NCBI GenBank assembly: GCA_030295235.1
Contig: AP026146.1
Coordinates: forward strand, 124,001-188,000
Origin: Fistulifera solaris
Taxonomy: Eukaryota; Bacillariophyta; Bacillariophyceae; Naviculales; Stauroneidaceae
Direction of reading: 5' to 3'
Length of the DNA: 64,000 bases
The position numbers and the translations under genes are program-made. Shown one piece after another: positions 31,795-42,479 of the stretch (position 1 is its first letter; each line of letters opens with the position of its first letter). The notes beneath the pieces were generated by a model. It was not told where the DNA came from and made no database searches. It saw nothing but the letters and a program-made list of their open reading frames with translations.

Positions 31795-34169
31795 ATGGAC
31801 GATCTTAACAAGCAGCAAGAAGATGAAAAGCTATGCGCGAGTTGTGATCGCTGTCGGTCGCGAAAAACGAAATGCGACGGTAAACGCCCCTGTGGGAACT
31901 GTGTGGCGAAGTATATGAAAAAGTACAAAGTCGCGAGGTAAATACAGCCATTGTAAATCATGTTGAGAAGCGTATCTTCCCCGTTCTCGACACAATAATG
32001 TATCTTCTTATTCTCATTTTTCCTTTTCTTGCGATCCAAACACTCAATAGTGTCGAAGGTGTACCCGAGGCTGCGTTTGAATGCGTCTATTCTCCGGCGA
32101 AGCGTCGAGGCCCGGTCCCTGGGCGTACTCCTTCTCACGCACGTTCTTTGAACGATGTGAACGGTGGGAATCACAACAATGTCAGCATGACCGGTGGTAG
32201 CAACTTTGATTGGAATACAGACCTCATGTCGCAACAGCAGCAACCGATCATGTCGTCTTTCACGAGTGGTTTGGATGGCAATATCTTGAATCAGTTCAAT
32301 CTGATGAGACAAATGCAGCTCCAGCAGCAATTGCCATTACAACAACCGCCGATGTCGTTGCAGCATCACCAACAGCAACAGCAACAGCAACAACAGCACA
32401 TGATGGACACTTCGGAAATAAGCGAACGATCGGCGCGCCGGATGAAGATGGAAGATGTTCCGAGTGCACAGGGTGGAGTTCCTCGCACCGTGAGCGATCA
32501 CACGCATTTGTTGGATCGGAACGATCCAGATGGATCGCGTTTGTTCTCCTACTTTAAACTATCCATTGATGAGCTCTTTCGTTTGCCTTCGACACCGACC
32601 GATGAAGAGTATTGCTTGCGTTTGAATATACCTGGAATGACGCCTCGCATGATTCCGGGCACACATTTAGCCGCCCTGTCAGCGGCGCGCTTTGCCGAAA
32701 TCGCCTTGGGGGCCATGGTGCACAATGAGATTAGTCTGGCTATGGAATTGTGCAATGCGGTGGTGCACTGTTTGCGCGAGTCTGTGAAGGAACCTGTACA
32801 AACACCTATCATGTTGGAGGTGTCCAAAGCGTACTTCCTTTTGGGAGTCTTTCGAGCTTGTCGTGGGGATATGGCTCGTTACTTCAAGTATCGTCGGGTT
32901 TGCATGACTTACTTGGGGAAGCTGGAAGTAAGTTGTGCTTGATTACTCAGTGTGAATGTGCGCGATTCTTTATACTTTTTCTGACGCTTCGCGATGTGTC
33001 ACAGAATAGCAGCAGAACAGCAACTTTGACATCTGCCATATCTTATCTGGATGCCTGGGCGTACATGATTTATAACGGCAATGAAACACAGGTACCGAAT
33101 GTGGACCGCACCTTACCTCCGCCTTCTGGATGTGCTAGCAACGGGATGGTAAACCCAATTGAGGTGAAATACAACACAAATACTAGTGTTCCAGCGGTCG
33201 TATCTGATCCCAAGAACAAAAACTGGATTCAAGGAGCTCCTCCGGTTTATCTTAACAATGAGGCACCGCCCCATGCGCGTTCTTTAGATGCTTTGGCGTG
33301 CGCTGTGCGTTCTTGTTGTGATCAAGCCAATAGTCGCTTCGCCCAGATGATGAAATCTGAAGGTACTCAGTCGGACAACATGATTCCACAATCGACGATC
33401 CTCACCCCGACAGCCACCGCCGTCATGCATCACGAGAATGAACTTTGCAGCCGTAACATGGTCCTTTCTGCATACACCTTGATGCAGCAGCAAGAGTCAT
33501 CCACGAGAGGGCGGCATCATAGTGAGGGGCATCAGATGGTAATTTCGGCAATGGATGCTTTTTTTGGAAAATAGCGACGAAGATGGAGGTACTGGTTTTA
33601 CCGACAGCCAAATTCAAAGTTTACTTTCTGTCTGTAATACAGCTGTTGCGAACCCGTTCTTGTTACACCATGCCGGACCTACGTATCACATGGTAACGAA
33701 CGCAACCATTTTACTCTGCCACTTACTGAACGCGATGCATGCCATGAAGCAATCGGGCCAGGTAGAAGACATGGAAGTTGCTATGTTTGAGGAAGTGTTG
33801 GATACCCTTATCGCCATCCGTAAATTGCTTACGATCCATCGACGAAAGTTGCCAGTAAAACTCCGGTGCCATGGAATTCCCCGGCCCAATCTAACCGGTA
33901 CAGACGCCTCTGCACCTATTGTTGACTTGGGAGAGACTCTTTTGTGTGCTTGCCGAGGATGTCAAGGGTTTGTTCTAATGGCATGTAGCCCTTGTGTGGC
34001 GGCCGAGAGGGCAAGAGACGCGACCAAAAGAATGGAAATTGAGTTGCAACATGAGGCCCAGGCGATTGAGATGGGAGAGCTTGACACCGATATCGACAAT
34101 ATCGGGGCAGAATTTGATCTTGATGATGATGCATTGCTCGGAATGATTAGCAGTCTCATTCAAAATTAG
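31795..34169 (+). CDS. Zn2Cys6 (fungal-type) transcription factor
   Basis: Three exons (31795-31937, 32051-32927, 33005-34169). The cluster CASCDRCRSRKTKCDGKRPC, GNC, then FECVYSPAKRRGPVPGR is a Zn(II)2Cys6 binuclear zinc DNA-binding domain, split by the 113-base first intron between its fifth and sixth Cys. A Gln-rich tract follows (residues about 135-180), then a fungal-type middle homology region (IDELFRLPSTPTDEEYCLRLNIPGM). The C-terminus is acidic (GAEFDLDDDALLGMIS), a likely activation domain. The frame breaks in the T run 33559-33565; removing one T joins the two parts and gives about 727 residues. This class is common in fungi and scarce in algae. Targets are unknown. Confidence 0.82.
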
Positions 34170-34342
34170 ATGGCTCAATCTCTTCTGAGCATTAAGGCGA
34201 AACATGAGGCGAGATGCTTTAGAATGTAAATTGGAAAATGCGTTAAAATAAAAAGATGTATGGGGAATCTTTGAAAATGGGTTATACCGCGTTGGCAATG
34301 ATGCTGTCAAGGTATGGTACTAGTGTGGATCGCGCAAAATAC

Positions 34343-34809
34343 GTTGTATGGCAGGATCCAGCATTTACAGTATCTCGAGCGATAAAATCAAAGGAGAACA
34401 ACTTGGTGTACTTTGCTTCGCCGTCGCGTCGGTCTCCATGGCACTAGTGGCCATCAGTCCTAGCAATACTTTGAAATTCTTGGCCATGAATGTCTTCGAA
34501 ATGACCGTGGGTATGTATTGGCCCATCATGGGTACCATGAAAGGGTCCATTGTTCCTGAATCGATGCGGGCGGCGATTTATAATCTTTACCGTATTCCGC
34601 TGAACTTCATCGTCTTGTTTAGTCTGTTGACGGATCTGACACCTACAACATCATTTTGCTTGAACGCCACGATGCTAGCGGCTGCGGCAGTTCTACAAAT
34701 CGTTTTAATGAAACGAAGGGAATTGCATCTGGGTGCCTCACATCAGGCATCGCCACCAAGTAAATTAGAGGATACGCGACCTTTGGTGGCCAAAGATGAA
34801 TCGGTATGA
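34343..34809 (+). pseudogene. MFSD5: MFSD5 3' fragment (segmental duplicate)
   Basis: Reads MAGSSIYSISSDKIKGEQLGVL and continues to the C-terminus PLVAKDESV, nearly identical to the last third of the transporter at 13040-13500 (differences such as ISSDK for ILSDK and FEMTVG for FETTVG). Homology begins abruptly at about 34343, marking a duplication breakpoint. It lacks the first two exons and is not a functional transporter. Confidence 0.88.
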
Positions 34810-35123
34810 TAACTCAAATTCTGTTGACGAGTCGGAATGAGACTATTGTTTCATGGATAGCAAAAATGGAGCACAAAGTATATTCCCTTCTGATACCATA
34901 ATTTTCAACAAACTACGCAAGGAATAGAGAAATAGTAGTAGGTTAACGACAAAACAAATTCTTTTAATAAATTAAAATATTCCATACAGAATTCAAAGCT
35001 AGGATCATCGGACCGCCAAAAGACACAGACACAAACACATAGTAACGACCAGGCGACAAGGAGAGCAAAACACGGTCGGAAACAATCAATCAATCAATAA
35101 TTTTGGAAAGCACATGGTAATAC
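34810..35123. other. Duplicated spacer between MFSD5 fragment and CDC20 copy C
   Basis: Homologous, in inverted orientation, to 12762-13039. Shared stretches include the poly-ATTG tract (TTGATTGATTGATTG on the minus strand). No gene. Confidence 0.6.
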
Positions 35124-36734
35124 TCAGCGGATAATAAAACGGGAACCGAAGGACGGGGGAGGCTGCAACGGCTGTACGATGGCGAGGTGAAGCGGCATCA
35201 ATTTTCCAGAGGCACAAATTTTCATCGGCTCCAATCGATGCCAACTGGTTGCCATCGGGCTCAGATCCATTGACAAGATGCGATCCTGGTGATACGACAG
35301 GGATTGAATGCGTTCCATCTTAGGGTAGCTCCAGACCACGACTTCGTTGTCCGTGAAGCCATGGCCGGAATACAGCTCCTGGTGATGCTGGCCCCAGATC
35401 AACGAGGAAACTTGACTTCCAGTACATACACTGTGCATCATACTTCCTGAGCATGTATCCCACAGCTTGATGCAATGATCTGCAGTTCCGCCCCCACTGG
35501 CAAGCATGTCACTACGATAGGGACACCAAGCCAGTCCCTTGACAGCAGCCGAGTGCGATTCCAATACAAGGCGGGGACCACCACCTACTTGGAGACTCCT
35601 CATCATAGATGCATCCCACAGGTGAATTGTGTTATCACTTCGTCCACTCGAGACCGTGCCTGCAGGATTCCATGCAATGTTGCAAACCGAAGACGACGAT
35701 GACTGTGATGGTGATCCGCGCCGAGTCATTCCTGTCATCGAATGGCTACGCCAATCAAGACTCACAAGCTTCCCTGTATCGTAGCCAACTGTCAACCATT
35801 GCAAGGAATCATTCCAGCAAAGCGCGTGAACTGTACCTCCTCCAACTTTGAGAGACGTGTGCACTTCCTTCTTGCAAACTGTGTCGTACATTCGAGCGCC
35901 AGTCGGTTCCCACAGCCAGGTAGTGCGTCGATCCTTTAACTGAGCACCACTTCACTGCCCGAACGTGGTTCGAATTCTCACTTCGGCTGTGAGACACCGT
36001 TTTCAAATCCACTAACTCGCGTGCACTGTATCGGTAGACATGTTCATGAGGTGACCGACCCCAGCCCTATTGCGAGGACATTGTCCTTGCTCCAACTGAG
36101 CCGGATGTGAGTAGAAATCATTCACAATATCTGGTGCATCAAGGACTACCTCAGGACGACAATGGATAACGCGAGCGGGAGTTGTGTTGACTTTTTCCGC
36201 CGTCAACAATGTGGAGGAACGCAAAAGTCCATTGCGAAGGGTCCGCAGCAACGATAGGACGACGATTGTGAGTCTTGGAAGACAAAACGTTACCATATTG
36301 TAACATGGACTTCATTTGCACCTCATCATCAAGATCACTCGTCGGAACATTGCATAACGTACTCAGCAAATGCCTATCGTAAGCAAGTTTTGTCGAACGG
36401 GCTGCGGAAGGAGGACCGGCAAGCATCACTTGACGATGATTCACGAGGTTTCGACGCAGAACTCAGCTTTCGACGACACAAGTCCATGTGCATGCGACCA
36501 CGACACGGAATGAAGCGATCCAGATCTTCACGAAAGCCACTTTGAGGCGTCAACAAACGACGACGATGATGAGCACTCGAGCGCATGCGAGGAACTGGAG
36601 TTTTGATCGTACTAGGAGGGTGAGGCGGCTGTCTGCGCCATTCCACGATAACCAGGATGATCAGGAGTCATTTGGTGATGATGCAAAAGCATATCAGAGG
36701 AGATAACGTTGTTTTGAAAGCAAGAAGACACCAT
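35124..36734 (-). pseudogene. CDC20: CDC20 copy C, lacks the retrotransposon
   Basis: Starts MVSSCFQ at 36734, then the C-box-like DRFIPCRGRMHMDLCRR, the APDIVNDFYSH segment (in a shifted frame) and a WD40 propeller very close to copy A (SNHVRAVKWCSVKG, VKGLAWCPYRSDMLASGG, VVVWSYPKM), ending GSRFIIR with TGA at 35124. Differences from copy A include lost bases at 36223-36226 and 36237-36238, a short deletion around 36051 and frame changes near 35235, 35645 and 35895. The site of the copia insertion in copy A is empty here (minus strand ACTCACATCC), so the duplication came before the insertion. Whether any copy is functional depends on how many of these breaks are sequencing errors. Confidence 0.75.
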
Positions 36735-36972
36735 GGTGTGATAATTGGTTCAAAGCAAAAATTGTGCGAAAACACTTGCTGCGGTACAATTTTGTACGTG
36801 ATTTTGAGTACCGAGAATCATGTATGTAGCTTTTGTACTGACAGGTACGTGCCTTTATTCGATTTCTTCTACGATATACGATACAAAGTGTATTCCAACG
36901 TATGGGTACTGTATATTGTTGTTTTACTCGCAGACTGTGTGAAGAAATCGCTGCGTTGAAAGATAAGTCACC

Positions 36973-37375
36973 ATGGAGGTCAATTCTGGGTCCCTTCGAA
37001 GCTCGCAGGCCTCCTATTTGTTGCTTATGTAGCGTTTACTTACACTGGTGTCTGTTTTGGTGCTTTTCAGGTATACAAAAGCACAATTCATTGCAAGTTT
37101 TGAACGTCCGCAACAAGTAAGCAAACCAACAACAGCAAAGATCAAGTAGTCAGAAAGCACAGATTCTACGTTTCGTCATGAAGCTATGTCGGCATTGGTT
37201 TATTTAGCTAGTGAAGTGATGAAAATAAAAGAGGAAATTCGTGTGAATCACGGGCTTTCCTGGAAATCGAAGCAGCGTCTTCCTGCGAGCATTTGGATTT
37301 GAGTTTAGACGCTCGGTTCGTTTCATAGCCTTCAAGCTGGGAAGTCTATTCTGAGCTCGAATGCTTGATACGACT
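36973..37375 (+). pseudogene. Homeodomain-like gene remnant, copy C
   Basis: MEVNSGSLRSSQ at 36973, intron with acceptor TTTTCAG, then SFERPQQVSKPTTAKI followed by an in-frame TAG, as in copy B. It then passes, as in copy A, straight from SKQRLPAS to the C-terminal portion, so A and C share the central deletion. Homology ends near 37375, the other breakpoint of the duplicated block. Confidence 0.5.
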
Positions 37376-37516
37376 TAATGTTTGCTGAGATTTCAAGAAA
37401 AATGCTTGTTATGCTTTGATGAAGTCGAATTAAATATTTCTATTCTATATGAAAAGGCTGAAGCAACGGTTGAATTTAAAGTTATTCCGTTTATGTTTTT
37501 GTCCCCTATACTATCT

Positions 37517-39949
37517 CTACATCGAACAGGGAAGGCAGGTGGACAGTTCTTTACGGACCACCGCAGTAGCGTCGACCATGTTACGCAGGGCTGCAATTGT
37601 TTCAGGCCATCCTCTTGTTTTTAAACCGCAATCAGGATTTACAACCGTCTGATCCAAATCAAGCACCGTCAGAAAGCTCCTAAGTTTTGCCTCAATCTCC
37701 TCTTTGGAAGGTACGACTGGGGAATGAATATCATACAATCCAGGACCAAAGCCTTTCGTGTACCCAATGCTTTTGAATGCCTTGAGCGTTGCATTGTCGC
37801 TGCGAGCATTTTCAATCGAGTTCACATCCGTGTCCATGCGATCGATTGCTATTGAAGAAAAAGACAAGAAATTAGTCCGTAGTATCCGCATTCTCTGAGA
37901 AAAGTGTACGCACCATGCATGCAATCCTGGAATTCACAGTAGCACATGTGGGTATGAATCTGAGTCTCGCTCTTCGCGCCGGCGGTTGATAGACGAAATG
38001 CATCCACTGCCCAACCTAAGTACTCATTTCTTTCTGTTTCACGAAAAGGCATCCCTTCTCGCAATGCAGGCTCGTCGACTTGAATGACAATGCATCCCGC
38101 CTCTTCCAAGTCCCGAATTTCGTCGCGAATGCAAAGGGCAACTTGGAACGCTTGTTCCCTGCGAGAAATGTCGATCCGCGGGAAGGACCAATTGAGAATA
38201 GTGATGGGACCGGTTAACATTCCCTTGACTGGTTTCTCGGTGAGAGACTGCGCCACTTTATACTCACGCGTCGTCATGGGAAAAGGACGCGAGATGTCAT
38301 TCCAAAAGACCGGGGGCCTCACGCAACGACTTCCAAACGACTGTACCCATCCGTGCTGCGTAAAGACAATACCTTCCAATTGTTCTCCAAAAATTCCACC
38401 ATGTCCGTGCGCTCCGGTTCTCCATGCACCAAAATGTCCAAGCCCAACGTCTCCTGGACACCAATGCAATAAGCAATTTGCTGATCCATGGCAGCCTGGT
38501 ACTCGGAATCATTTAACAAACCTTTCTTCCACGCAGCGCGAACACGACGAATCGCAGAAGTTTGCGGAAAGGAACCGATCGTGGTCGTCGGTAGAGGTGG
38601 CAATCCTTTCAGTTGCTCCTTTCGACGCTCAAGGTAGTCGCTACTGCGACGAAAGTCACTCAGCTGAACTGCTTGGAGACGATCTCGAACAGACAAACTT
38701 TGTGATGTCACTCGAGAATCGACAAAGCTTTTCCATGCGCTTTCGTAATCTGCGAGCAAATGATTGCTGTCTTCGCCATCCAACATGCACCCGGCAATTT
38801 TGGCAAGTCGAACTACTTCATCCAGCTTCTCTTTGGCGAATGCCATGACCTGAACAGCGGGGTGATTCTCCGCAATCAATTTCTCTTCGCGTTCCACTGT
38901 CCAGGGAAGAAATTGCAAGGTGCTGGATGGCTGGATGCGGAACGCAATTCCCTTGCTTACCAAACTCTTTAGAACGGGCAAAACCTTTGCAGGATCAAAT
39001 TTCCAAACATTTCTCGCGTCCACCAGTCCACAGCCAATCGCCTTGGTAGCACCATACTTGTCCACCAGTGCGAGCGTGTCACCTCGAGTGAAATCCAGAG
39101 ACACCACATGGATGCCGTTGGTGGCGGACATGAGCCACTGGTAGTTGGCATCCCCCACATCGTCCATGTACGAGACCATGTTGATCGTTACATCCGGCGC
39201 AAGGATCGCGGGATACGCCGCATCCAGAAGGGGAGTAATGCTGGGATCATTGAATACCAGACAAGGCTCATGGATCTGTATTTCCTTCACACCCAAACCC
39301 ACCAGCTCCTGCATCAACGCCTGATATACCGGAAGCAACAAAACGACCAGCGTACTTTTCGACATACCGGGAGCGGATATCTTGGTCAAGTAAGCAAACG
39401 AAACTGGGCCCAGAAGAACAGGAGTCGCACAGTCCGCTCCCAACGCTGTGACACCGCGACGGCAGTCTTCAAGGAAGCGAGAGAAATCTGCGTGGATCTG
39501 GGAGGTTTCATCGTACTCGGGGACCATGTAATGATAGTTACTTGTAATCCACTTCTTCATGCCTGATTTGTGTATGTGTGTGAGAGAGAGAGTGCCGGTG
39601 ATCGAAAGAGAAAAATACAAGTCAACTTACTCAACGCTGGAGCACCATCGATGCCGCGTGCCATGGCAAAGAGACGATCGATTCCAGGAGGCTGGTTTGC
39701 AAAGCGTTTGGGGACAATCCCCAAGCTCTCTGTCATCATGAGAACAAAGTCGTAAAGATACTGATCACCTACAGTGATTTTAGTAAGTCCAGCGTGCAAC
39801 GCCCAAGCCGCGTCTTCCACTGAACGAGCCACGTGCAACAAATCATCCTGAGAAATGGATCCTTTCCAGTACTTTTCCAAGGCAAACTTGAGTTCGCGGT
39901 TCGGTCCCATGCGGGGGAAGCCGAGCGAAGAAGTGGTAACAAATTTCAT
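37517..39949 (-). CDS. METE: Cobalamin-independent methionine synthase
   Basis: Three exons (39949-39631, 39562-37914, 37848-37517; introns of 68 and 65 bases) give about 766 residues once one base is restored in the A run 38389-38393. There the frame otherwise leaves DMVEF for a false stop instead of reading through to [15 protein letters not shown]. Start [19 protein letters not shown] is the conserved N-terminus. Zinc and substrate residues are present: [11 protein letters not shown] and [11 protein letters not shown] near the C-terminus, with PERTDMVEF and [11 protein letters not shown]. The enzyme transfers a methyl group from 5-methyltetrahydropteroyl-triglutamate to homocysteine. In diatoms METE is typically repressed by vitamin B12, and its 5' flank here holds a striking motif cluster. 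Confidence 0.93.
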
Positions 39950-40085
39950 GGTGCGACGATACGGTAGGAAGTAAGCGAAAATGCGAAGTCTGAATCAAGT
40001 CAGATCTCTGTTTTTGTGAGCCAATGCGAAAGACCGATTTGTTGTTGATGGAAGTCGAAAGATCGATGCTTGTTTATATAGTACA

Positions 40086-40371
40086 AAGAACGTGTCGGAA
40101 TATCAACTTTCCAAAGAGCCATCAATGTTTCATTTGTCGGATCAAAAGCATCGGCAATCTGAAACACGTTCTTCGACTTCGATCTCTAGGTTGCAGGCAA
40201 TAGCAGATGACGTTCTTCTCGAAGAACGTGTCACACGAATGAGACATCATATCTCGCATCGTTTGGCGGTCGACTTTCTTTGCACTCATTAACGGGAAAG
40301 CACATGGAGGACTCGATGGCAATGGGAAGCACGTTCTTTGTGTCGAAAGCTTCGCTATCCGGAAGAACGTG
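40086..40371. promoter_or_regulatory. Cluster of six AAGAACGT motifs upstream of METE
   Basis: AAGAACGTG occurs at 40086-40094, 40222-40230 and 40363-40371. Its complement CACGTTCTT occurs at 40165-40173 and 40330-40338, with a variant GACGTTCTT at 40209-40217. Two pairs are arranged as inverted repeats. Six sites in 286 bases, 137-423 bases before the METE start, is far beyond chance and suggests binding sites for a regulator of METE or of the divergent SCP2 gene. Confidence 0.55.
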
Positions 40372-40376
40372 CTTCC
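40325..40376. repeat. Inverted repeat with 14-base perfect arms
   Basis: GGAAGCACGTTCTT (40325-40338) and its exact complement AAGAACGTGCTTCC (40363-40376) with a 24-base spacer. The arms contain the AAGAACGT motif. Confidence 0.8.
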
Positions 40377-40411
40377 GGTGCAACGAAAAATGAAGGAAAA
40401 ACGTTTCACAT

Positions 40412-40433
40412 TACTACGTATTTATACGTAGTA
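40412..40433. repeat. Inverted repeat with 10-base arms
   Basis: TACTACGTAT, a 2-base centre, then ATACGTAGTA. It shares the TACTACGTA core with the palindrome at 31481-31494. Confidence 0.7.
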
Positions 40434-40511
40434 TTATCAGCTACCCCAGAAACATCTATATTTGATATTGTAGGCAATTAGTACCACATTCGCTCCTGCA
40501 TTGACACGGAA

Positions 40512-40587
40512 GGAACGTTAAAATTCTGCCTCCCAGTACAAGATTCTACGTAGCGTCTACGACGAGGCAGAATTTTAACGCCGTTCC
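40512..40587. repeat. Long imperfect hairpin
   Basis: Left arm 40512-40532 (GGAAC, GTTAAAATTCTGCCTC) pairs with right arm 40564-40587; 16 bases pair without interruption, then a small bulge and 5 more. It could be a foldback element, a structured RNA or an old inverted insertion. Confidence 0.7.
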
Positions 40588-40838
40588 CATACCTGGTATT
40601 CGTATTTTCGCATTTTGCGTTCGTATCCAACGTTTTACGGAGAAAGTGAGAGACGATAACTTCTCTATTTTTCATTTCTCTCCCGTTTAGGCGTATTGGG
40701 CAAGTGTGGGAGAACGCGAAATACGAAATACGAAACTTCCGGTTAGAAATGGCCCTGATGCTTACTCATCGTTCACGCGCAATGGGTCATGAGAAAGTCG
40801 TCATTATTTCCACGTTATTGGACGAATGACAGACACAC

Positions 40839-40862
40839 GTCACACCGTCACACCGTCACACC
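40839..40862. repeat. Tandem repeat GTCACACC x3
   Basis: Three perfect 8-base units about 185 bases upstream of the SCP2 start. Confidence 0.8.
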
Positions 40863-41043
40863 GCGTCGCGATCATCGTGGATCGCATTTTAGTTAAGGAC
40901 GTACTTAATTTTAGTGACTTTAAAAATTCTATTGCATGCAACATTAATGTCATAATTCTATCCTGATTCATTCTTTGTATTACCTTTTATTCACTCATCT
41001 CATCTTGAACCCCCTTCTTTATTTATTTGCAACAACACACGAA

Positions 41044-41370
41044 ATGGCGTCTCTGCAACAAATCACCGATGCCATGACCCTTGCTGTCGAACAAGACGGA
41101 ACGATCCGCACCAAGTTCCCAACGAATGTGCAATTCAATGTCGACGGAGAGACGTATATTTTGCAAATTGTAAACGACGGTCCAGTCGATTTGCACGTCA
41201 AGACCTCGATCGAAACATTACGCGATTTACTGGAGAAGAAAATATCACCGCAACAAGCTTTCATGAAAGGGAAGTTGAAAATAAAGGGTAAAATGGCCCT
41301 GGCGATGAAATTGTCGTTGGTCCTCGACGTGACCCGCAAACAACTGGCCCTGCAAACGTCTCGACTCTAA
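41044..41370 (+). CDS. SCP2 sterol/lipid carrier domain protein
   Basis: Single exon of 108 residues consisting of one SCP2 domain. Typical features are TVxF-like VQFNVDGETYILQIVNDGP, a central strand-helix unit (VKTSIETLRDLLEKKISPQQAFMKGKLKIKGKMALAMKL) and the C-terminal tripeptide SRL, an accepted variant of the peroxisomal PTS1 signal. Such stand-alone SCP2 proteins bind acyl-CoAs or sterols in the peroxisome matrix. The start at 41044 (MASLQQITDAM) matches the usual domain start with no extension. It is divergent from METE and shares its 5' flank. Confidence 0.9.
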   Translation: MASLQQITDAMTLAVEQDGTIRTKFPTNVQFNVDGETYILQIVNDGPVDLHVKTSIETLRDLLEKKISPQQAFMKGKLKIKGKMALAMKLSLVLDVTRKQLALQTSRL

Positions 41371-41441
41371 ACTATTTACGAGTTGAGCAATGTGTCTGAT
41401 TATTCATGCCATGCAATTAGCCAATATACTATCCAGTACCT

Positions 41442-42479
41442 TTAGGATTTCCCAAATATTTTGTTCAATCGATCTAAATCTTCATCGCTGGGCTTTCCGT
41501 AACCAGGATCTTTCTTATCGTCCGTGCTACCACCGCCACTCGAAGAAGGACTACCACCATCGCCGCTCGGTTTTCGTGGAGTATCCCTTCTTCGTCGGGG
41601 AGGTTGATCTTCTTCTTCGTCATCATCATCATCATCATCATCGTCGTCGTCGTCGTCGTCGTCCTCCGCATTCGTTTCATTGTTCTTTAATTTCTTCAAT
41701 TCATCCGAGACATCCGAATCTTGTGTCGAACTGGAAATATTGAAATATTCCGCTTTTTGTGCTTCCAATATTTCCAAACCTTTTTGAACGTACGCTTCCT
41801 CTCTCCGACGACGGTACCATTCCCGCACAATCAGTGTACCGTACGTGGGCAGAAAGAAGGCGACACCCACTTTGAGTGTCAATCCCTTGTGTTGGTTGGG
41901 TTGATGATGATGATGATAGGCGGCGAATTGACGTTTTGTGGAAGCGACGTTCGGAGCGATCGTGGTTGTCGTTGTTTGGTCGAGAAGGAAATCATCATCA
42001 TCATGGTCGTCATCGTCATCCTCTTCGATATCACCGTAATCCAAGGACGATTTCGTTGTTTTGGTAGTCGTCGTGGAAGGCGACGACGTTGTGTGTTCGG
42101 GTAATACAGTCGGCAGGTCACTCGCTTTCCAGGAACCTTCTTCCAACATTTGCGCTTGGGTTTGTGTCATACCCGGTCGCAACGAATGGGTCGGTTCATT
42201 GGTACGAGCCTGTACCGGACGTGTGGTCGCGAACATCATGGCGACCGCGAGTGGTCCTACTTTGCGTTGGCACCATTGCCAAACGCGTCGACGTCGACTC
42301 GGAGGTGATTGTGGTGGTGTCGCTCGTAATGCTGAACAGGTATACGATTTCTTCGCAAGACTATAATGATTAGTAAACGGAATGTTTCGATGACATACGG
42401 GCAGTTGAAAACTGTGTGCAAAATGGAATACTAGGCACGAGAGTAGTAATGTGATGGTCGGCCAGTGACGAATCATCAT
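41442..42479 (-). CDS. Plastid-targeted acidic protein of unknown function
   Basis: 345 residues, no intron. It starts MMIRHWPTITLLLSCLVFHFAHS-FQLP, a signal peptide with a plastid-type cleavage site. After a basic transit region (PPSRRRRVWQWCQRK) comes a second hydrophobic stretch, VGPLAVAMMFATTRPVQA, with paired Arg upstream. It could be a thylakoid transfer signal or a membrane span. A further hydrophobic patch (LKVGVAFFLPTYGTLIV, about residue 205) precedes a helical Arg/Glu/Lys segment and an uninterrupted run of about 17 Asp encoded by GAT/GAC repeats. The C-terminus is KPSDEDLDRLNKIFGKS. No domain is recognised; the acidic tract hints at cation or protein binding. Confidence 0.7.
   Translation of the reverse strand: MMIRHWPTITLLLSCLVFHFAHSFQLPVCHRNIPFTNHYSLAKKSYTCSALRATPPQSPPSRRRRVWQWCQRKVGPLAVAMMFATTRPVQARTNEPTHSLRPGMTQTQAQMLEEGSWKASDLPTVLPEHTTSSPSTTTTKTTKSSLDYGDIEEDDDDDHDDDDFLLDQTTTTTIAPNVASTKRQFAAYHHHHQPNQHKGLTLKVGVAFFLPTYGTLIVREWYRRRREEAYVQKGLEILEAQKAEYFNISSSTQDSDVSDELKKLKNNETNAEDDDDDDDDDDDDDDDEEEDQPPRRRRDTPRKPSGDGGSPSSSGGGSTDDKKDPGYGKPSDEDLDRLNKIFGKS
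41619..41663. repeat. Trinucleotide repeat coding poly-Asp
   Basis: TCA/TCG trinucleotides on the plus strand (GAT/GAC on the coding strand), about 15 units. Likely length-variable. Confidence 0.8.

Larger units (their letters stand above)
39950..41043. other. 1.1-kb bidirectional flank of METE and SCP2
   Basis: No convincing gene. It contains six AAGAACGT motifs, several inverted repeats and a small tandem repeat, each listed separately. The short frame at 40092-40292 overlaps the motif cluster and has no protein-like features. Confidence 0.6.

Noticed and set aside
40092-40292. 66-codon frame upstream of METE
   Set aside because: Overlaps the AAGAACGT motif cluster, has no recognisable domain and no good start context.
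40325-40587. Possible CRISPR array or tRNA from the repeated hairpins
   Set aside because: Repeats are few, unequal in length and spacing, and no cloverleaf can be drawn; the genome is eukaryotic.
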